From an uncultured Desulfobacterium sp. (GTDB lineage: Bacteria > Desulfobacterota > DSM-4660 > Desulfatiglandales > Desulfatiglandaceae): a DNA stretch of 52,137 bases. The notes under the pieces are model-generated. The model was not told the DNA's origin, ran no database searches, and worked only from the letters and a program-made list of their open reading frames with translations. This document shows, piece by piece, positions 18,219 through 28,735 of this stretch (its first letter is position 1; each line of letters begins with the position of its first letter). The DNA lies in NCBI GenBank assembly GCA_900258555.1, contig LT984856.1, positions 146,597-198,733 of the forward strand, written 5' to 3'. The translations under genes and the position numbers were made by a program.

Positions 18219-18420
18219 TGAAATTTCAGTTCTGATTCCTTGATCATAGGAACTTTGATTTCTTGTTCGCGCATCTCCACTTAATTCAGTCCGTTAGCGG
18301 CATCCTGGTTCCTGGATTGCCCCTGTAATATTCCATGATACTTAAGATTTCAAGAACCTTTGGTTCCGGCATCTTTCTGTCTTAATGGGGTAGTCTTTAA
18401 ATATCAATGTCTTATCTTTA
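18219..18420. other. Non-coding stretch between glgC and ompA
   Basis: This is the first part of the 358-base gap between glgC and the OmpA-family gene. I see no gene and no strong terminator hairpin. The rest of the gap carries the sigma-54-like element at 18421 and the ribosome-binding site of the next gene. Confidence 0.4.
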
Positions 18421-18436
18421 TGGCATAACTGCTGCA
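18421..18436 (+). promoter_or_regulatory. Candidate sigma-54 promoter upstream of the OmpA-family gene
   Basis: TGGCATAACTGCTGCA keeps the diagnostic GG and GC dinucleotides at exactly 10 bases spacing and matches most of the TGGCACG-N4-TTGCA consensus. Transcription would start about 12 bases after the GC, leaving a leader of roughly 130 bases. No sigma-54 activator gene is nearby. Confidence 0.4.
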
Positions 18437-18576
18437 GAAAGATACTCAGGTAATTTTTTATTGCATATGTAAACTGAGATACAGTGAAAGGAGGCGATTA
18501 AAAAAAATATAGTACATTAATGGTTTAGCTGGTAATACGTGACAAAATAATATTTATATTAAAGAGGAGTAAAGAA

Positions 18577-19623
18577 ATGAGAATGAATAAGGTATTTGTC
18601 TTAATTGCTTTGATGAGTCTGCTGTATTTTGTCCATCAGGATTCTTACGCGGGGAACACTGAGGGCTCAATCACCCTAAGCCCGTTTGCAGGCGGTTACA
18701 GGTTTGACCATGACCAGCATCTGCATCATGCGCCGAACTTCGGATTGGGCATCGGTTACAACTTCGACGAGAACTTGGGGATTGAAGCTGTTTATAATTA
18801 CCTTGAGACGGATGCAAGATCCGTCGGCAGCTATCTTGGCGTTAATGCCGGTGATGTAGACGGCAATCTTTATCGTGTTGATCTTCTCTATCACTTTATG
18901 CCTGAGGGGGAATTCGTCCCATTTTTGGCTGCCGGTGTCGGCGGCATCAGCCTTACCCCTCAAAGAAACGGCACAGAGAATGATTTCATTGTCAATTATG
19001 GAGCAGGCCTGAAATATTTTCTTACCGACTCCATTGCCCTGCGCGGTGATGTCAGGCACATGATCCCTTTTGAGGATAATGATTCGAGTAATAATCTATA
19101 TTATACCGCCGGGCTTACATTTTACTTTGGTGGAAGCAAGGCGGCGGAGCCGCAGGCAGCCCCAGTTGAGCCACCTAAGCCGGTTAAAGTCGTTGAGAAA
19201 CCAAAGGACAGTGACGGAGACGGTGTATTTGACAATGAAGACAAATGCCCCGGGACACCGAAAGGAGCCACAGTAAATGAGTTCGGTTGCTGGGTAATCA
19301 AGAATGTCCACTTCGATTTTGATAAATACAACATCAAGCCACAATATTATCCAGACCTTGATCAGGTTGTGACGGTACTTGAGAAAAACCCTGGCCTGAA
19401 TGTGGAGGTCCAAGGCCATACGGACAATATGGGGACGGAACAATACAACCAGAGGCTTTCCGAGCGAAGGGCCATGGCTGTAATGAATTACTTCGTGGAC
19501 AAGGGTATTGCCAAAGGCAGGCTTTCAGCAAGTGGGTATGGTTTTTCAAAACCTGTCACCACTAATGATACCGAAGAAGGGCGCGCCAAGAACAGAAGGG
19601 TGCAGCTTAATCCGGTCAAATAA
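18577..19623 (+). CDS. OmpA-family outer-membrane protein with thrombospondin-type-3 repeat and peptidoglycan-binding domain
   Basis: A 348-residue protein. A signal peptide (about 1-26, ending in DSYA) leads to an eight-strand OmpA-like beta-barrel (about 27-190) of alternating aromatic strands such as GYRFDHDQH and LYYTAGLTFYFGG. A proline-rich hinge follows, then a calcium-binding thrombospondin-type-3 unit, DSDGDGVFDNEDKCPGTP. The OmpA C-terminal domain (about 240-348) has FDFDKYNIKPQY, VQGHTDNMGTEQYNQRLSER and GYGFSKP, with the Asp and Arg that bind diaminopimelate of peptidoglycan. It would tie the outer membrane to the wall. AAAGAGGAG precedes the ATG at good spacing. It is monocistronic, ending at a strong terminator. 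Confidence 0.93.
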   Translation: MRMNKVFVLIALMSLLYFVHQDSYAGNTEGSITLSPFAGGYRFDHDQHLHHAPNFGLGIGYNFDENLGIEAVYNYLETDARSVGSYLGVNAGDVDGNLYRVDLLYHFMPEGEFVPFLAAGVGGISLTPQRNGTENDFIVNYGAGLKYFLTDSIALRGDVRHMIPFEDNDSSNNLYYTAGLTFYFGGSKAAEPQAAPVEPPKPVKVVEKPKDSDGDGVFDNEDKCPGTPKGATVNEFGCWVIKNVHFDFDKYNIKPQYYPDLDQVVTVLEKNPGLNVEVQGHTDNMGTEQYNQRLSERRAMAVMNYFVDKGIAKGRLSASGYGFSKPVTTNDTEEGRAKNRRVQLNPVK

Positions 19624-19659
19624 TAACAGACTTTAAAGGCTCCAAGCACAGCGAAAAGA

Positions 19660-19705
19660 AAGAGGCTTCCCCGTTAAAGCTACAAAACGGGGAAGCCTCT
19701 TTTTT
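19660..19705. terminator. Strong bidirectional intrinsic terminator between ompA and gapA
   Basis: A perfect 16-bp stem (AAGAGGCTTCCCCGTT paired with AACGGGGAAGCCTCTT) with a 10-base loop is followed by a T-run on the plus strand and has an A-rich 5' flank that gives T on the minus strand. It separates two convergent genes and should end transcripts from both sides. Confidence 0.92.
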
Positions 19706-19763
19706 GACATAACTTAGGCTCTAACTGAATAGGCGGTATTTTCTTTATCAGATCCTCTTTTAC

Positions 19764-20768
19764 CTAGAGTTGTTTTCCTATCATGGCTGCAAGATCAACC
19801 ATTCTGTGTGAATAGCCTGTCTCATTGTCATACCAAGACATGATCTTGATCATTTTGTCAATGACATATGTGGACCCGGCGTCAAAGATTGAAGATAATG
19901 TTGAGCCGTTAAAATCAATGGATACAAGGGGCAGGTCACAATAGCCCAGGATGCCTGAAAGGGGGCCTTCCGCCGCCTCTTTCACGGCATTGTTTATATC
20001 GGATACCGTGACCCCAGGCTTTTCTATTGTGGCCACCAGGTCAACAATAGATACGTTCGGTGTAGGTACACGAACTGCAATGCCGTTCAACTTGCCCGCC
20101 AGTTCCGGCAGCACCAGTGATACCGCCCTGGCAGCCCCTGTTGTCGTTGGTACCATTGACATGGCGGCGGACCTTGCCCGCCTGAGATCCTTGTGCGGGA
20201 AATCCAACAGGCGCTGATCGCCGGTGTAGGCATGAATAGTGGTCATAAGGCCGCAGACTATGCCGAAATTATCCTGGAGCACTTTGGCTACAGGAGCAAG
20301 ACAATTGGTCGTACAGGATGCATTTGAGATGATGTTGTGCTTTTTGGGGTCATATTTATCGGAATTGACACCCATTACGATTGTTATGTCTGGCTCAGTG
20401 GCGGGTGCAGAGATTATAACCTTGCGCGCGCCGGCGTCTAAGTGCTTTGATGCATTTGCCCTGTTAGTGAATAGGCCGGTGCATTCGAAGGCTATCTCCA
20501 CACCAAGGTCTTTCCACCTGAGGTTGGCGGGATCTTTTTCAGATGTGATGACTATTGTCTTTCCGTCTACCTCAATGACCCCGTCTTTTACGACAACCTT
20601 TGCATCCAGTCTGCCATGGACAGAATCGTATGCCAGCAGATGGGCCATGGTTTTTGCATCAGTAAGATCATTGATGGCTACGATTTCAAGCTCAGGGTTT
20701 TTCAAAGCAGCTCTGAAAACAACTCGTCCAATCCTACCAAAACCGTTAATTCCCAATTTTACACTCAT
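19764..20768 (-). CDS. gap: Glyceraldehyde-3-phosphate dehydrogenase, type I
   Basis: A 334-residue glycolytic and gluconeogenic enzyme that oxidises glyceraldehyde-3-phosphate with phosphate and NAD. The Rossmann start is VKLGINGFGRIGRVVFRA, and AINDLTDAK carries the acidic residue (Asp34) expected for NAD rather than NADP preference. The active-site block ISNASCTTNCLAPV has the nucleophile Cys152; the relay histidine follows in TTIHAYTGDQRLLD. The C-terminal SWYDNETGYSHRMVDL is the standard signature. Full length. AAGGAGGAAT precedes the ATG, and a near-consensus promoter lies 60-90 bases upstream. It is transcribed alone, towards the shared terminator. Confidence 0.96.
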   Translation of the reverse strand: MSVKLGINGFGRIGRVVFRAALKNPELEIVAINDLTDAKTMAHLLAYDSVHGRLDAKVVVKDGVIEVDGKTIVITSEKDPANLRWKDLGVEIAFECTGLFTNRANASKHLDAGARKVIISAPATEPDITIVMGVNSDKYDPKKHNIISNASCTTNCLAPVAKVLQDNFGIVCGLMTTIHAYTGDQRLLDFPHKDLRRARSAAMSMVPTTTGAARAVSLVLPELAGKLNGIAVRVPTPNVSIVDLVATIEKPGVTVSDINNAVKEAAEGPLSGILGYCDLPLVSIDFNGSTLSSIFDAGSTYVIDKMIKIMSWYDNETGYSHRMVDLAAMIGKQL

Positions 20769-20826
20769 TATGATTCCTCCTTGTTTTCAGTTTATACAAT
20801 GGCCCCGAACTTTATGGAATTTCAAA

Positions 20827-20855
20827 ATAATAAGTAAAGGTCGTCATGGTGTCAA
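20827..20855 (-). promoter_or_regulatory. Sigma-70 promoter of gap
   Basis: On the minus strand TTGACA (20850-20855) and TATTAT (20827-20832) are separated by 17 bases, near-consensus. Transcription would start at about 20820, giving a leader of about 50 bases before the gap start. Confidence 0.75.
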
Positions 20856-20977
20856 CCCTCAATCGGGGTCACTTTAACAGCAGGGGATCAAAAAGGTTCA
20901 AATATAAGTCAGGATCGCTTTTGAAATCGAAACATTTGCGATTGCCAAAGCGATTTGGGATAAATCAGCTCCCATCT

Positions 20978-21030
20978 CATATGTGCCACATTACACATAT
21001 GTAACGTTACACATATGTCATTGTTACATC
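20978..21030. promoter_or_regulatory. Clustered CACATATG repeats with a central palindrome, candidate operator
   Basis: Two direct copies of TTACACATATGT (20991-21002 and 21007-21018) flank a perfect 12-bp palindrome TGTAACGTTACA (21000-21011). An inverted copy of the core (CATATGTG, 20978-20985) lies upstream, and a partial TTGTTACATC follows. Spacing of the two copies is 16 bases. Such clusters usually bind a dimeric regulator. It lies about 120 bases upstream of the gap promoter and 200 upstream of the cheA promoter candidate; the regulator is unknown. Confidence 0.5.
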
Positions 21031-21229
21031 TTTTTTTCCTTATTACGCTATGTCTAACAGCCTCTATCCGTTTCAATAACTAATTTAACCTAAAAAAATC
21101 ATTTGCAGCAGGTTTTAAATTTTTTTTGGCAGGGATCTTGGATTTTTCAGGTAATTTCAAAAGCTATATTTCGAACCATTCAACACAGAACTCCCTAACC
21201 TGAAACAGAAACCAGGTATCAATATATTT
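21031..21229. other. AT-rich non-coding stretch between gap and cheA
   Basis: The gap-to-cheA interval is about 730 bases. Besides the listed promoter and operator candidates, this portion is AT-rich and I see no gene, RNA or terminator in it. Confidence 0.4.
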
Positions 21230-21245
21230 GGGCATGGTTATTGCA
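21230..21245 (+). promoter_or_regulatory. Candidate sigma-54 promoter upstream of cheA
   Basis: GGGCATGGTTATTGCA matches TGGCACG-N4-TTGCA at all but two positions and keeps GG and GC exactly 10 bases apart. The start of transcription would be near 21256, giving a leader of about 240 bases. If real, it would make the chemosensory cluster dependent on RpoN and an enhancer-binding protein. Confidence 0.5.
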
Positions 21246-21495
21246 AATCATTACGCAAAAGGCCTCAAAAATCTGATATATAGGATAGAAACAAAAGTTA
21301 ATTTAGATGGTTAGCATGTGAGCACTCGCGCTGATGGGGCTTGTAGTGCTGGATGAATAGTTAAAAACACATTAAATGTGACAAATTATTGGCTCTTGAG
21401 TGTCAGGCTTAAATCTTAAATGAGCGAAGCGTAAAAATGGCTGGCTACTAAAGAGTTAATCCCAGAAAGGCCCATAAATCTTAAGGAGTAGCACT

Positions 21496-24400
21496 ATGAC
21501 AATCGAAAATGATGAAACCCTTCAAATCTACCTTGAAGAAAGTCGGGAGCATCTGGCCAATATAGAAAATGATTTCCTGGCAATAGAGAAAGCAGGGGCT
21601 GAAATAAATGAGGAACTGGTAAACAAGGTGTATCGTGCAGCCCACTCCATCAAAGGCGGGGCGGGGTTTATGGGGCTTACTATTATAAAAGACCTGACCC
21701 ACGAGATGGAAAACATCCTTGGAAAGATCAGAAGTCGTGATCTGATACCAAATCCCGAGATAGTCAATATCCTGCTTATGGCATCAGATGCCCTTAAGAA
21801 TCTTATCGAGGATGTATTTAACAGCAATGATGCCGACATATCCGATCATATCGAGGCCTTGAGGGCCATAGCCGATGGATCCGCTACAGACAGGCCTCAA
21901 ACTATTTCAGGCCCTGTCACCTCTCAGGATGAAGACAGGACTGGCCAGGAAACCAATGATTGCCTGGAGTCGGAAGTAACTCAGACGATTAGTTTTTCCT
22001 TCCCTGACGGAAGATATATGTTTAGCGCTTCACAGAAAGATATCGCTATGGCCAGGGATGAGGGCAAGCGCATATATCTGATTGAAATGGATCTGATGTT
22101 TGACGTGATATTTAAAGGAAAGAAACCCAGGGAGTTTGCAGAGGAAATGCAGGCATGCGGGGTAATCCTGGGGAGTTCAATTAACGTTGATTCCATTTGT
22201 GAAATCAACGGTGATGGGGACGCAGGGTCGATCCCGTTTTTCGCCTGCTATGCATCCATTTTAAAGCCCAATGACATCAATAAACTCTTTGAGATAGATG
22301 AAGGCAATATTTTTGAAATGGCGGAAGATATGTCAGTGAACCCCATACCGCGATCCACCCCGGATAGATCTGCGGCCTCAAGGCCCGAGGATTCAAAAAC
22401 CGGTTCGGAAATTAAATCGCAAGCCCAATCTAAGTCTTACATGCGTGATCATAGATCAACAGAAGACACCTCTCAAAAGGAGTCCTTAAATCCGGCCAAG
22501 GCAAGGACGGAGGCGGCGGCTGGCATCTCCCAGCAAAAGAAAAAGTCACCGGGGAAACAAGATCATGTGAGCGGCAGTGAGACCGGGAAGGGAAAATCAA
22601 AGGAACAGGATACTCAGACGACTGCCGTAGGATCTGATACCAGCCTAAGAGTTCATGTAAGTTTGCTGGATTCTCTTATGAACCTGGCTGGAGAGCTGGT
22701 ACTCAGCAGAAACCAATTGATCCAGGCATTTTCTTCAGGGGATCAGCGGGCATCAGAGCTTGCAGGTCAGAGGATAGATCTGATTACATCGGAGCTTCAG
22801 GAGGCCATCATGCTCACACGCATGCAGGCCGTAGGCAATGTGTTCAACAAATTTCCCCGTGTTGTTAGAGACCTGGCAAGGAAACTGGGCAAGGACATCA
22901 ACCTGATCCTTGAGGGCAATGATGTTGAGATGGACAAGACCATCATTGAGGCCATCAGTGACCCTTTGACTCATCTGGTCAGAAATTCTGTTGATCATGG
23001 GATTGAGACGCCTGAAGAGCGACAGAAGTCGGGAAAAGATCAAAAAGGCCTTGTAAGATTGAAGGCCTTTCATGAGGCGGGTCAGGTCAATATAGAGATT
23101 TTTGATGATGGAAGGGGTCTGGATGGTAAGAAACTCGCTTCCGCGGCGGTCGCAAAGGGTCTGATCACTGAGGAGCAGACCTCGACAATGTCCGAGAAGG
23201 AAAAGGTGAATCTGATCTTTCTTCCTGGGTTTTCCACGGCAAAGGAGATAACCGATGTCTCAGGCCGCGGGGTTGGAATGGATGTGGTCAAGACCAATCT
23301 GGACAAGCTGGGCGGTGTTATTGATATTGAATCCAAATTGGGTGAAGGCACTGCCATACGTATAAAACTCCCCCTTACCCTCGCTATCATACCTTGTCAG
23401 ATTATCGCCACTTCCGGGGAAAGATACGCAATACCGCAAGTGAATCTGGAAGAACTCTTGAGGATTCCTGCAAGCCAGGTCAAAGAAAGGATAGAAAGGG
23501 TCGGTTATGCAGAGGTCGTAAGATTAAGGGGAAATCTCCTTCCTCTGTTAAAGCTGGCCGATGTAATAGGGATAGAAAAAACCTTTGTAAATCCTGAAAC
23601 AGATAGCTCTGAACCGGACAAGCGGCGGGCAATCGCCGACAGGAGGTGTAAAAAAAGTCCATTGTTCAGAGATAAATCCGCACAAGAGGACGAACGCAGC
23701 CATGAAAAAGAGGCCAAGCATCCTCGCGGACTGGATCGTCGTTATCATGCAGCAAGCGCCTTGAATATCGTGGTTGTTTCCACCGGCTCCATGAAATATG
23801 GCCTGGTTGTTGATGATCTGCATGACTCCGAAGAGATTGTGGTAAAACCTCTTGGACGCCACCTCAAACACTGCAAGGGCTACGCCGGGGCCACGATCAT
23901 GGGTGACGGCAAGGTGGCCCTGATCCTTGATGTGGCCAATCTTGCCCGTATGGCCCAGTTGACCTCCCTCGCCGGCACTGACAGGGCTGCTGAGGTGAGC
24001 AAAGAGGCAAGCGATGCCGCTGCGGCAAGGAATGACAGACAATCTCTGCTGATCTTCAGAAATTCAGACGATGAACAGTTTGTTGTGCCCCTAAACCAGG
24101 TGGAGCGCATTGAGAAGATAATGAGATCGCAGATGGAGGATGTGGGTGGCAGAAAGGTACTCCAATACCGCGGAGGGACTTTACCCCTGTTTTCTATTGA
24201 TCAGGTCGCCCATGTCAAACCCATCAAGGAAAGCGAAGAACTTTTGGTGGTCGTCTTCAGTGTCACAGGCCGGGCTGTGGGACTTATGGCCATGGGCCCT
24301 GTGGATGTCATGGAAGTATCCGTCGAATTCGATGAAAGCACCATAAAACAAGACGGCATTCTGGGCTCGGCAATTATTGCCGGACACACTACACTGTTGG

Positions 24401-24867
24401 TGGATGTCTACGGCATAGTCAAGATACTCAACCCGGAGTGGTTCATTTTCCAGGATCAGGAAAAGGTGAAGAACAAAGACGGAGAGGCACCCACAGTACT
24501 TGTGGTGGAAGACTCCAATTTTTTCAGAAACCAGGTGAAAAGCTACATGGAGGGTGACGGCTACAACGTAGTTGAAGCAGAAGACGGACTTGACGCCTGG
24601 AACAAACTCGAGGAGCACGCAGAGGAGATATCTCTTGTCTGCACCGACATTGAGATGCCTAACATGGACGGCTTTGGCCTGACCGCTAAGATTAGATCAG
24701 AGGCAAGATATTCTTCCCTGCCTATTGTGGCCCTCACTACCCTGGCGGGAGATGAAGACATTGCAAGGGGTAAGAGAGTCGGGGTAGACGAATATCATAT
24801 CAAACTTGATAAGGAGCGTCTTATGGAGTCTGTACGTAGATTTTTAAAAAAGGGGAGGTCCATCTGA
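21496..24867 (+). CDS. cheA: Hybrid chemotaxis histidine kinase CheA with two CheW-like domains and C-terminal receiver
   Basis: A 1123-residue kinase. Hpt (P1) domain, about 1-105, with the phospho-accepting His50 in [14 protein letters not shown]2-like domain (about 155-270) is followed by a charged low-complexity linker (270-380). P3 dimerisation includes [20 protein letters not shown]4 ATPase carries the N box ([12 protein letters not shown]) and G boxes ([17 protein letters not shown]). There are two successive CheW-like domains: the first starts [15 protein letters not shown] and has an extra charged insertion; the second starts [17 protein letters not shown] receiver domain (about 1000-1120) has phospho-Asp near 1051 ([12 protein letters not shown]). 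Receptor arrays control autophosphorylation at His50. A good AAGGAG precedes the ATG; the stop overlaps the first receptor gene. Confidence 0.95.
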   Translation: MTIENDETLQIYLEESREHLANIENDFLAIEKAGAEINEELVNKVYRAAHSIKGGAGFMGLTIIKDLTHEMENILGKIRSRDLIPNPEIVNILLMASDALKNLIEDVFNSNDADISDHIEALRAIADGSATDRPQTISGPVTSQDEDRTGQETNDCLESEVTQTISFSFPDGRYMFSASQKDIAMARDEGKRIYLIEMDLMFDVIFKGKKPREFAEEMQACGVILGSSINVDSICEINGDGDAGSIPFFACYASILKPNDINKLFEIDEGNIFEMAEDMSVNPIPRSTPDRSAASRPEDSKTGSEIKSQAQSKSYMRDHRSTEDTSQKESLNPAKARTEAAAGISQQKKKSPGKQDHVSGSETGKGKSKEQDTQTTAVGSDTSLRVHVSLLDSLMNLAGELVLSRNQLIQAFSSGDQRASELAGQRIDLITSELQEAIMLTRMQAVGNVFNKFPRVVRDLARKLGKDINLILEGNDVEMDKTIIEAISDPLTHLVRNSVDHGIETPEERQKSGKDQKGLVRLKAFHEAGQVNIEIFDDGRGLDGKKLASAAVAKGLITEEQTSTMSEKEKVNLIFLPGFSTAKEITDVSGRGVGMDVVKTNLDKLGGVIDIESKLGEGTAIRIKLPLTLAIIPCQIIATSGERYAIPQVNLEELLRIPASQVKERIERVGYAEVVRLRGNLLPLLKLADVIGIEKTFVNPETDSSEPDKRRAIADRRCKKSPLFRDKSAQEDERSHEKEAKHPRGLDRRYHAASALNIVVVSTGSMKYGLVVDDLHDSEEIVVKPLGRHLKHCKGYAGATIMGDGKVALILDVANLARMAQLTSLAGTDRAAEVSKEASDAAAARNDRQSLLIFRNSDDEQFVVPLNQVERIEKIMRSQMEDVGGRKVLQYRGGTLPLFSIDQVAHVKPIKESEELLVVVFSVTGRAVGLMAMGPVDVMEVSVEFDESTIKQDGILGSAIIAGHTTLLVDVYGIVKILNPEWFIFQDQEKVKNKDGEAPTVLVVEDSNFFRNQVKSYMEGDGYNVVEAEDGLDAWNKLEEHAEEISLVCTDIEMPNMDGFGLTAKIRSEARYSSLPIVALTTLAGDEDIARGKRVGVDEYHIKLDKERLMESVRRFLKKGRSI

Positions 24868-26918
24868 TGAAATGGCAAAATCTTAGACTGAGCATGAAAC
24901 TGGGCGGCGGATTTGGGGTCGTGCTGTTCCTTATATGCGTGATTGTCACCATGATCTACATTGGGACGGAAAAGATTCTAGATGATTCAAAGAGTGTCAT
25001 TATAGGAAACACGCTTGACGGCGTTATAGCCCAAAAGGAGCTTGATCATCTCAGCTGGGCCTCAACACTCAACAGCTTCCTCACTGACAGCAGCTTAAAC
25101 ACTGTAGAGGTGGAAACAGATGATCATAAGTGCGGATTAGGCCAGTGGCTTTACGGAGAAGAGAGAAAAAAGGCCGAAGAGCTTATTCCAAGCCTCGCAC
25201 CTTTATTTAAAAGAATCGAGGAGCCTCACAAAAGGCTTCACCAGACCGCAATTGAAATCAAAAACACTTACAGGCCTGCTGATGTAAATTTGGCCGCACA
25301 GATAGTGGAAGTTCAGGTGGAACTTCTCAACTACGCAAGCTCCATTCGTGATGCCATACATGAGGTATCTTCAGGAAGAGCAAGTTCCATTGCTGTTGAT
25401 ACAGATCCCATGACATCGAGCCTTGGCAAATGGATGGGTACAGAGAGGGCGAAGGTGGCATATGAACGGGGCGATAATGACTTCAAAAAGGCCTGGCAAG
25501 CAGCAGAGTCGGATCACGGCGCCCTGCTGAGATCTGTTGTGGATATTCAGGCTAAAAGCGGTTCATCGCAGGAAGACATTGATTCCTTTGAACAAAATAC
25601 TATGCCATTACTGGATAAGACGATTGAGGATCTTAAAAAACTCAAGGAAGAGGCGGACCACGAAACAGAAGGCTTGACCAAGGCGCGTGAGATTTTTGTA
25701 AACGAGACCTCTCCTGCGCTTAAAACCGTGAGGGATCTGTTGGGCCGCGTAAGGGTCGAAATCAAGAATAATATGTTGAGCGATAGCGCATTGCTTGAAG
25801 GGGTTCAGGACCTGAAGAGAAATGTTACATTTCTGGCTGTGGCGGCCATTGTTATCGGGATTCTTCTTTCCTTGTTCATCACAAGGGTGATAGCAGCCCC
25901 AATTAAAAAGGCAGTCAATTTTTCTGAAATCCTGGCAAGCGGTGATTTTTCAAAGAGCCTGGAAATAGACCAGGAAGATGAAATCGGTATATTTGCTGCT
26001 TCGCTGAACAACATGACGAAAAGGATAGGGAAGATGATCAGGGAGATATCAACAGGGGTGGCGACTCTGGCCTCGGCCTCCACTAAGCTGGCCACTATTT
26101 CCGAGCATATGTCATCCGGCGCTGAAAACGCCTCAGGCAAGGCCAATACAGCAGCGACTGCCGCTGGGGAAATGAGTTCCAACATGGACGCTGTCGCCGC
26201 TGCTACAGAACAGGCTTCCACCAATATGAGCATGGTTGCGACCGCCGCAGAGGAAATGACAGCCACCATAAATGAAATAGCGCAGAACTCTGAAAAGGCC
26301 AGGTCCATTACAGGAGATGCCGTAACCCAGTCAAGGAGCGCCTCTGAGAGGGTTGGGGAACTTGGCAAGGCAGCTCAGGATATTGGAAAGGTCACCGAAG
26401 CCATCACAGAGATATCCGAGCAGACAAATCTACTTGCTCTAAACGCTACAATAGAAGCAGCCCGCGCAGGTGAAGCGGGAAAGGGCTTTGCCGTTGTCGC
26501 AAACGAGATAAAGGAACTTGCCCGTCAGACGGCGGAGGCCACACAGGAGATAAAGGAAAAGATCCACAGCATACAGGATTCTACCGCAGGGACTGTCACT
26601 GAGATTGAACAGATCTCTACTGTGATAAATGAAGTAAACGATATTGTCACAAGCATTGCAACCGCAGTGGAAGAGCAGTCCGTCACTACAAAGGAGATTG
26701 CAGGAAATGTCTCCCAGGCCGCGTCCGGCATCCAGGATGTGACGGTTAATGTAACACAGAGCTCTACTGTGGCGAAAGATATTGCAAAGGATATCACCCA
26801 GGTCAATCAGGCCTCAGGGGAGATGTCGAGCAGCAGTTCCCAGGTCAACCTGAGCGCCTCGGAATTGAAAGCTCTCTCCGAGCGTCTGAAGGAAATGGTT
26901 GTATGGTTTAGGGTGTAA
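24867..26918 (+). CDS. Methyl-accepting chemotaxis protein with tandem CZB-like sensor modules
   Basis: A 683-residue chemoreceptor. TM1 lies at about 12-32 and TM2 at about 312-335; residues 33-311 are predicted periplasmic. This part holds a complete CZB (zinc-binding) module: His61 in LDHLSW, Cys89 in [11 protein letters not shown], and His121/His125 in EPHKRLH. A second, related module follows at about 150-225 with Asn155, Ser184 and His217 at the equivalent places, so two ligands are lost. A HAMP domain is next, then a cytoplasmic signalling hairpin with the tip [20 protein letters not shown]. Zinc or a redox-related cue is the likely stimulus for the first module, by family. The ATG overlaps the cheA stop, so the two are translated together. 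Confidence 0.92.
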   Translation: MKWQNLRLSMKLGGGFGVVLFLICVIVTMIYIGTEKILDDSKSVIIGNTLDGVIAQKELDHLSWASTLNSFLTDSSLNTVEVETDDHKCGLGQWLYGEERKKAEELIPSLAPLFKRIEEPHKRLHQTAIEIKNTYRPADVNLAAQIVEVQVELLNYASSIRDAIHEVSSGRASSIAVDTDPMTSSLGKWMGTERAKVAYERGDNDFKKAWQAAESDHGALLRSVVDIQAKSGSSQEDIDSFEQNTMPLLDKTIEDLKKLKEEADHETEGLTKAREIFVNETSPALKTVRDLLGRVRVEIKNNMLSDSALLEGVQDLKRNVTFLAVAAIVIGILLSLFITRVIAAPIKKAVNFSEILASGDFSKSLEIDQEDEIGIFAASLNNMTKRIGKMIREISTGVATLASASTKLATISEHMSSGAENASGKANTAATAAGEMSSNMDAVAAATEQASTNMSMVATAAEEMTATINEIAQNSEKARSITGDAVTQSRSASERVGELGKAAQDIGKVTEAITEISEQTNLLALNATIEAARAGEAGKGFAVVANEIKELARQTAEATQEIKEKIHSIQDSTAGTVTEIEQISTVINEVNDIVTSIATAVEEQSVTTKEIAGNVSQAASGIQDVTVNVTQSSTVAKDIAKDITQVNQASGEMSSSSSQVNLSASELKALSERLKEMVVWFRV

Positions 26919-26972
26919 ATAGCCCTGTTTAAATTTATAATTATTCAAATAAAACATTATTGGAGGTAGAAC

Positions 26973-28691
26973 ATGCTTAAGAATGTAAGGATGATGCCAA
27001 AATTGATTGGAAGTTTCTCTCTTGTGGCCGGTATTGTACTTGTAATAGGAATTGTGGGATATTCCGGGATATCCAGCACCTTTAAATCATTGGAGGAGGT
27101 CTCAGATGTCCATTTGCCCAGTGTGAAGGCACTTCAAATCCTGGACGCGGGCCAGATGGAGATCAACAGTATTGAAAAAGTCATGCTTATTCCGGAAGTG
27201 GAGGTCAAGTTGCGGGAAGAGCAGTACAAAAGGTTTAAGACATTGGATGCAATGATTGAAGAAGCCTACAAGACCTTCGAGTCTTTTCCAAGGACAGAGG
27301 AACAGGAACAACTCTGGGAACAGTTCGTTCCACTTTGGGAGCAGTGGAAAAAGGATCATGCCGACTATATAAAGATATACGACAAACCCGATCAGATGGG
27401 TAATATGGACTGGGAAAAGATAAGTAGACAGACCATGTTTGTATGTCAGGTATCTTTTGACAAGTCCAGAGAGGTGTTTAAAAAGATCATTGATTCATAC
27501 TCCGCTACGGTTGAGCAGTTTAAGGCTGCATCCAAAGTCAATGTGTCCAGAACGCAAAAGGCAATGATTGTTGTTATGTCAGTCGGGGTTATTGTGGCAC
27601 TGATATTCGGTGTTGTCTTGAGTCTTTCTGTCACCAGGCCCATCGAAAAGGGTGTATCATTTGCAGAGAAGATAGCTGAAGGAGACCTGTCCAAGACACT
27701 TGATATTGACCAGAATGACGAGATCGGCGTCCAAGCCAAGGCCATGAACAGGATTGTCGTCCGTCTGGGCCATATGTTCGGGGATATTGCAAGCGGTGTG
27801 GAGACCCTTTTTTCTTCATCCAACTCCCTTGCCGGTATTGCACAGCAGATGTCTTTGGGCGCCAACCAGACCACTGACAAATCCAATTTGGCCGCAAGCG
27901 CCGCTCAGCAGATGAGCACCAATATGAATTCTGTTGCGGCTGCCATGGAACAGGCTTCGGCTAATGTGGGCATGGTGGCTACCGCTGCAGAAGAGATGAC
28001 CTCGACCGTGAATGAGATCGCTCAGAATTCGGAAAAGGCCAGGAACATCACTGCTGAGGCGGTTTCAAAGGCAAAGGTCGCCTCCGAGAGGGTGGCTGAG
28101 TTGGGTAAAGCCGCTCAGGATATTGGAAAGGTTACAGAGGCGATCACCGAGATATCAGAGCAGACTAATCTCCTTGCCTTGAATGCTACAATAGAGGCCG
28201 CCCGTGCCGGCGAAGCGGGAAAGGGCTTTGCAGTTGTAGCAAACGAGATAAAGGAACTTGCCCGTCAGACCGCCGAGGCAACCCAGGAGATAAAGGGAAA
28301 AATCGGAGGTATTCAGGATGCAACAGGGGGCACTGTCAATGAAATAGGGCAGATATCGAATGTAATTGATCAGGTAAATGAGATCGTTTCCACTATTGCA
28401 ACAGCCGTTGAGGAGCAATCGGTTACTACAAGAGAAATAGCCGGTAACGTTTCACAGGCGGCCCAAGGTATTCAGGACGTTAATGAACACGTTGCCCAGA
28501 GCTCTGTTGTGGCAGGAGAGATCTCCAAAGACATCGCCGAGGTCAACCAGGCCTCTGTTGAGATCTCAAACAGCAGCTCTCAGGTCAACCTGAGCGCTGA
28601 AGAGCTGAACAGATTGGCGGATCAATTGAAGGGCATGGTCGCCAAGTTCAAGATCAACAGTCAGTTGGAAGAAGTCGGCCAAACGGCCTGA
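26973..28691 (+). CDS. Methyl-accepting chemotaxis protein, four-helix-bundle sensor type
   Basis: A 572-residue chemoreceptor. TM1 is at about 12-32 ([16 protein letters not shown]) and TM2 at about 195-215 ([20 protein letters not shown]). The roughly 160-residue periplasmic part between them looks like a helical 4HB-MCP ligand-binding domain, rich in charged heptads. HAMP begins at [11 protein letters not shown]. The signalling region is almost identical to that of the preceding receptor around [20 protein letters not shown], showing a shared signalling half and different sensors. The ligand is unknown. TTGGAGG precedes the ATG at good spacing. It is third in the chemosensory operon, with a 54-base gap after the first receptor. 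Confidence 0.94.
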   Translation: MLKNVRMMPKLIGSFSLVAGIVLVIGIVGYSGISSTFKSLEEVSDVHLPSVKALQILDAGQMEINSIEKVMLIPEVEVKLREEQYKRFKTLDAMIEEAYKTFESFPRTEEQEQLWEQFVPLWEQWKKDHADYIKIYDKPDQMGNMDWEKISRQTMFVCQVSFDKSREVFKKIIDSYSATVEQFKAASKVNVSRTQKAMIVVMSVGVIVALIFGVVLSLSVTRPIEKGVSFAEKIAEGDLSKTLDIDQNDEIGVQAKAMNRIVVRLGHMFGDIASGVETLFSSSNSLAGIAQQMSLGANQTTDKSNLAASAAQQMSTNMNSVAAAMEQASANVGMVATAAEEMTSTVNEIAQNSEKARNITAEAVSKAKVASERVAELGKAAQDIGKVTEAITEISEQTNLLALNATIEAARAGEAGKGFAVVANEIKELARQTAEATQEIKGKIGGIQDATGGTVNEIGQISNVIDQVNEIVSTIATAVEEQSVTTREIAGNVSQAAQGIQDVNEHVAQSSVVAGEISKDIAEVNQASVEISNSSSQVNLSAEELNRLADQLKGMVAKFKINSQLEEVGQTA

Positions 28692-28735
28692 TAATCTACA
28701 AGATTCGTCAACTCTTGCCGGGAGGCAAATAACTG

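Noticed and set aside
21123-21140. TTGGCAGGGATCTTGG as a sigma-54 promoter before cheA
   Set aside because: The element has GG where GC is required at -12; the site at 21230 is a much better match.
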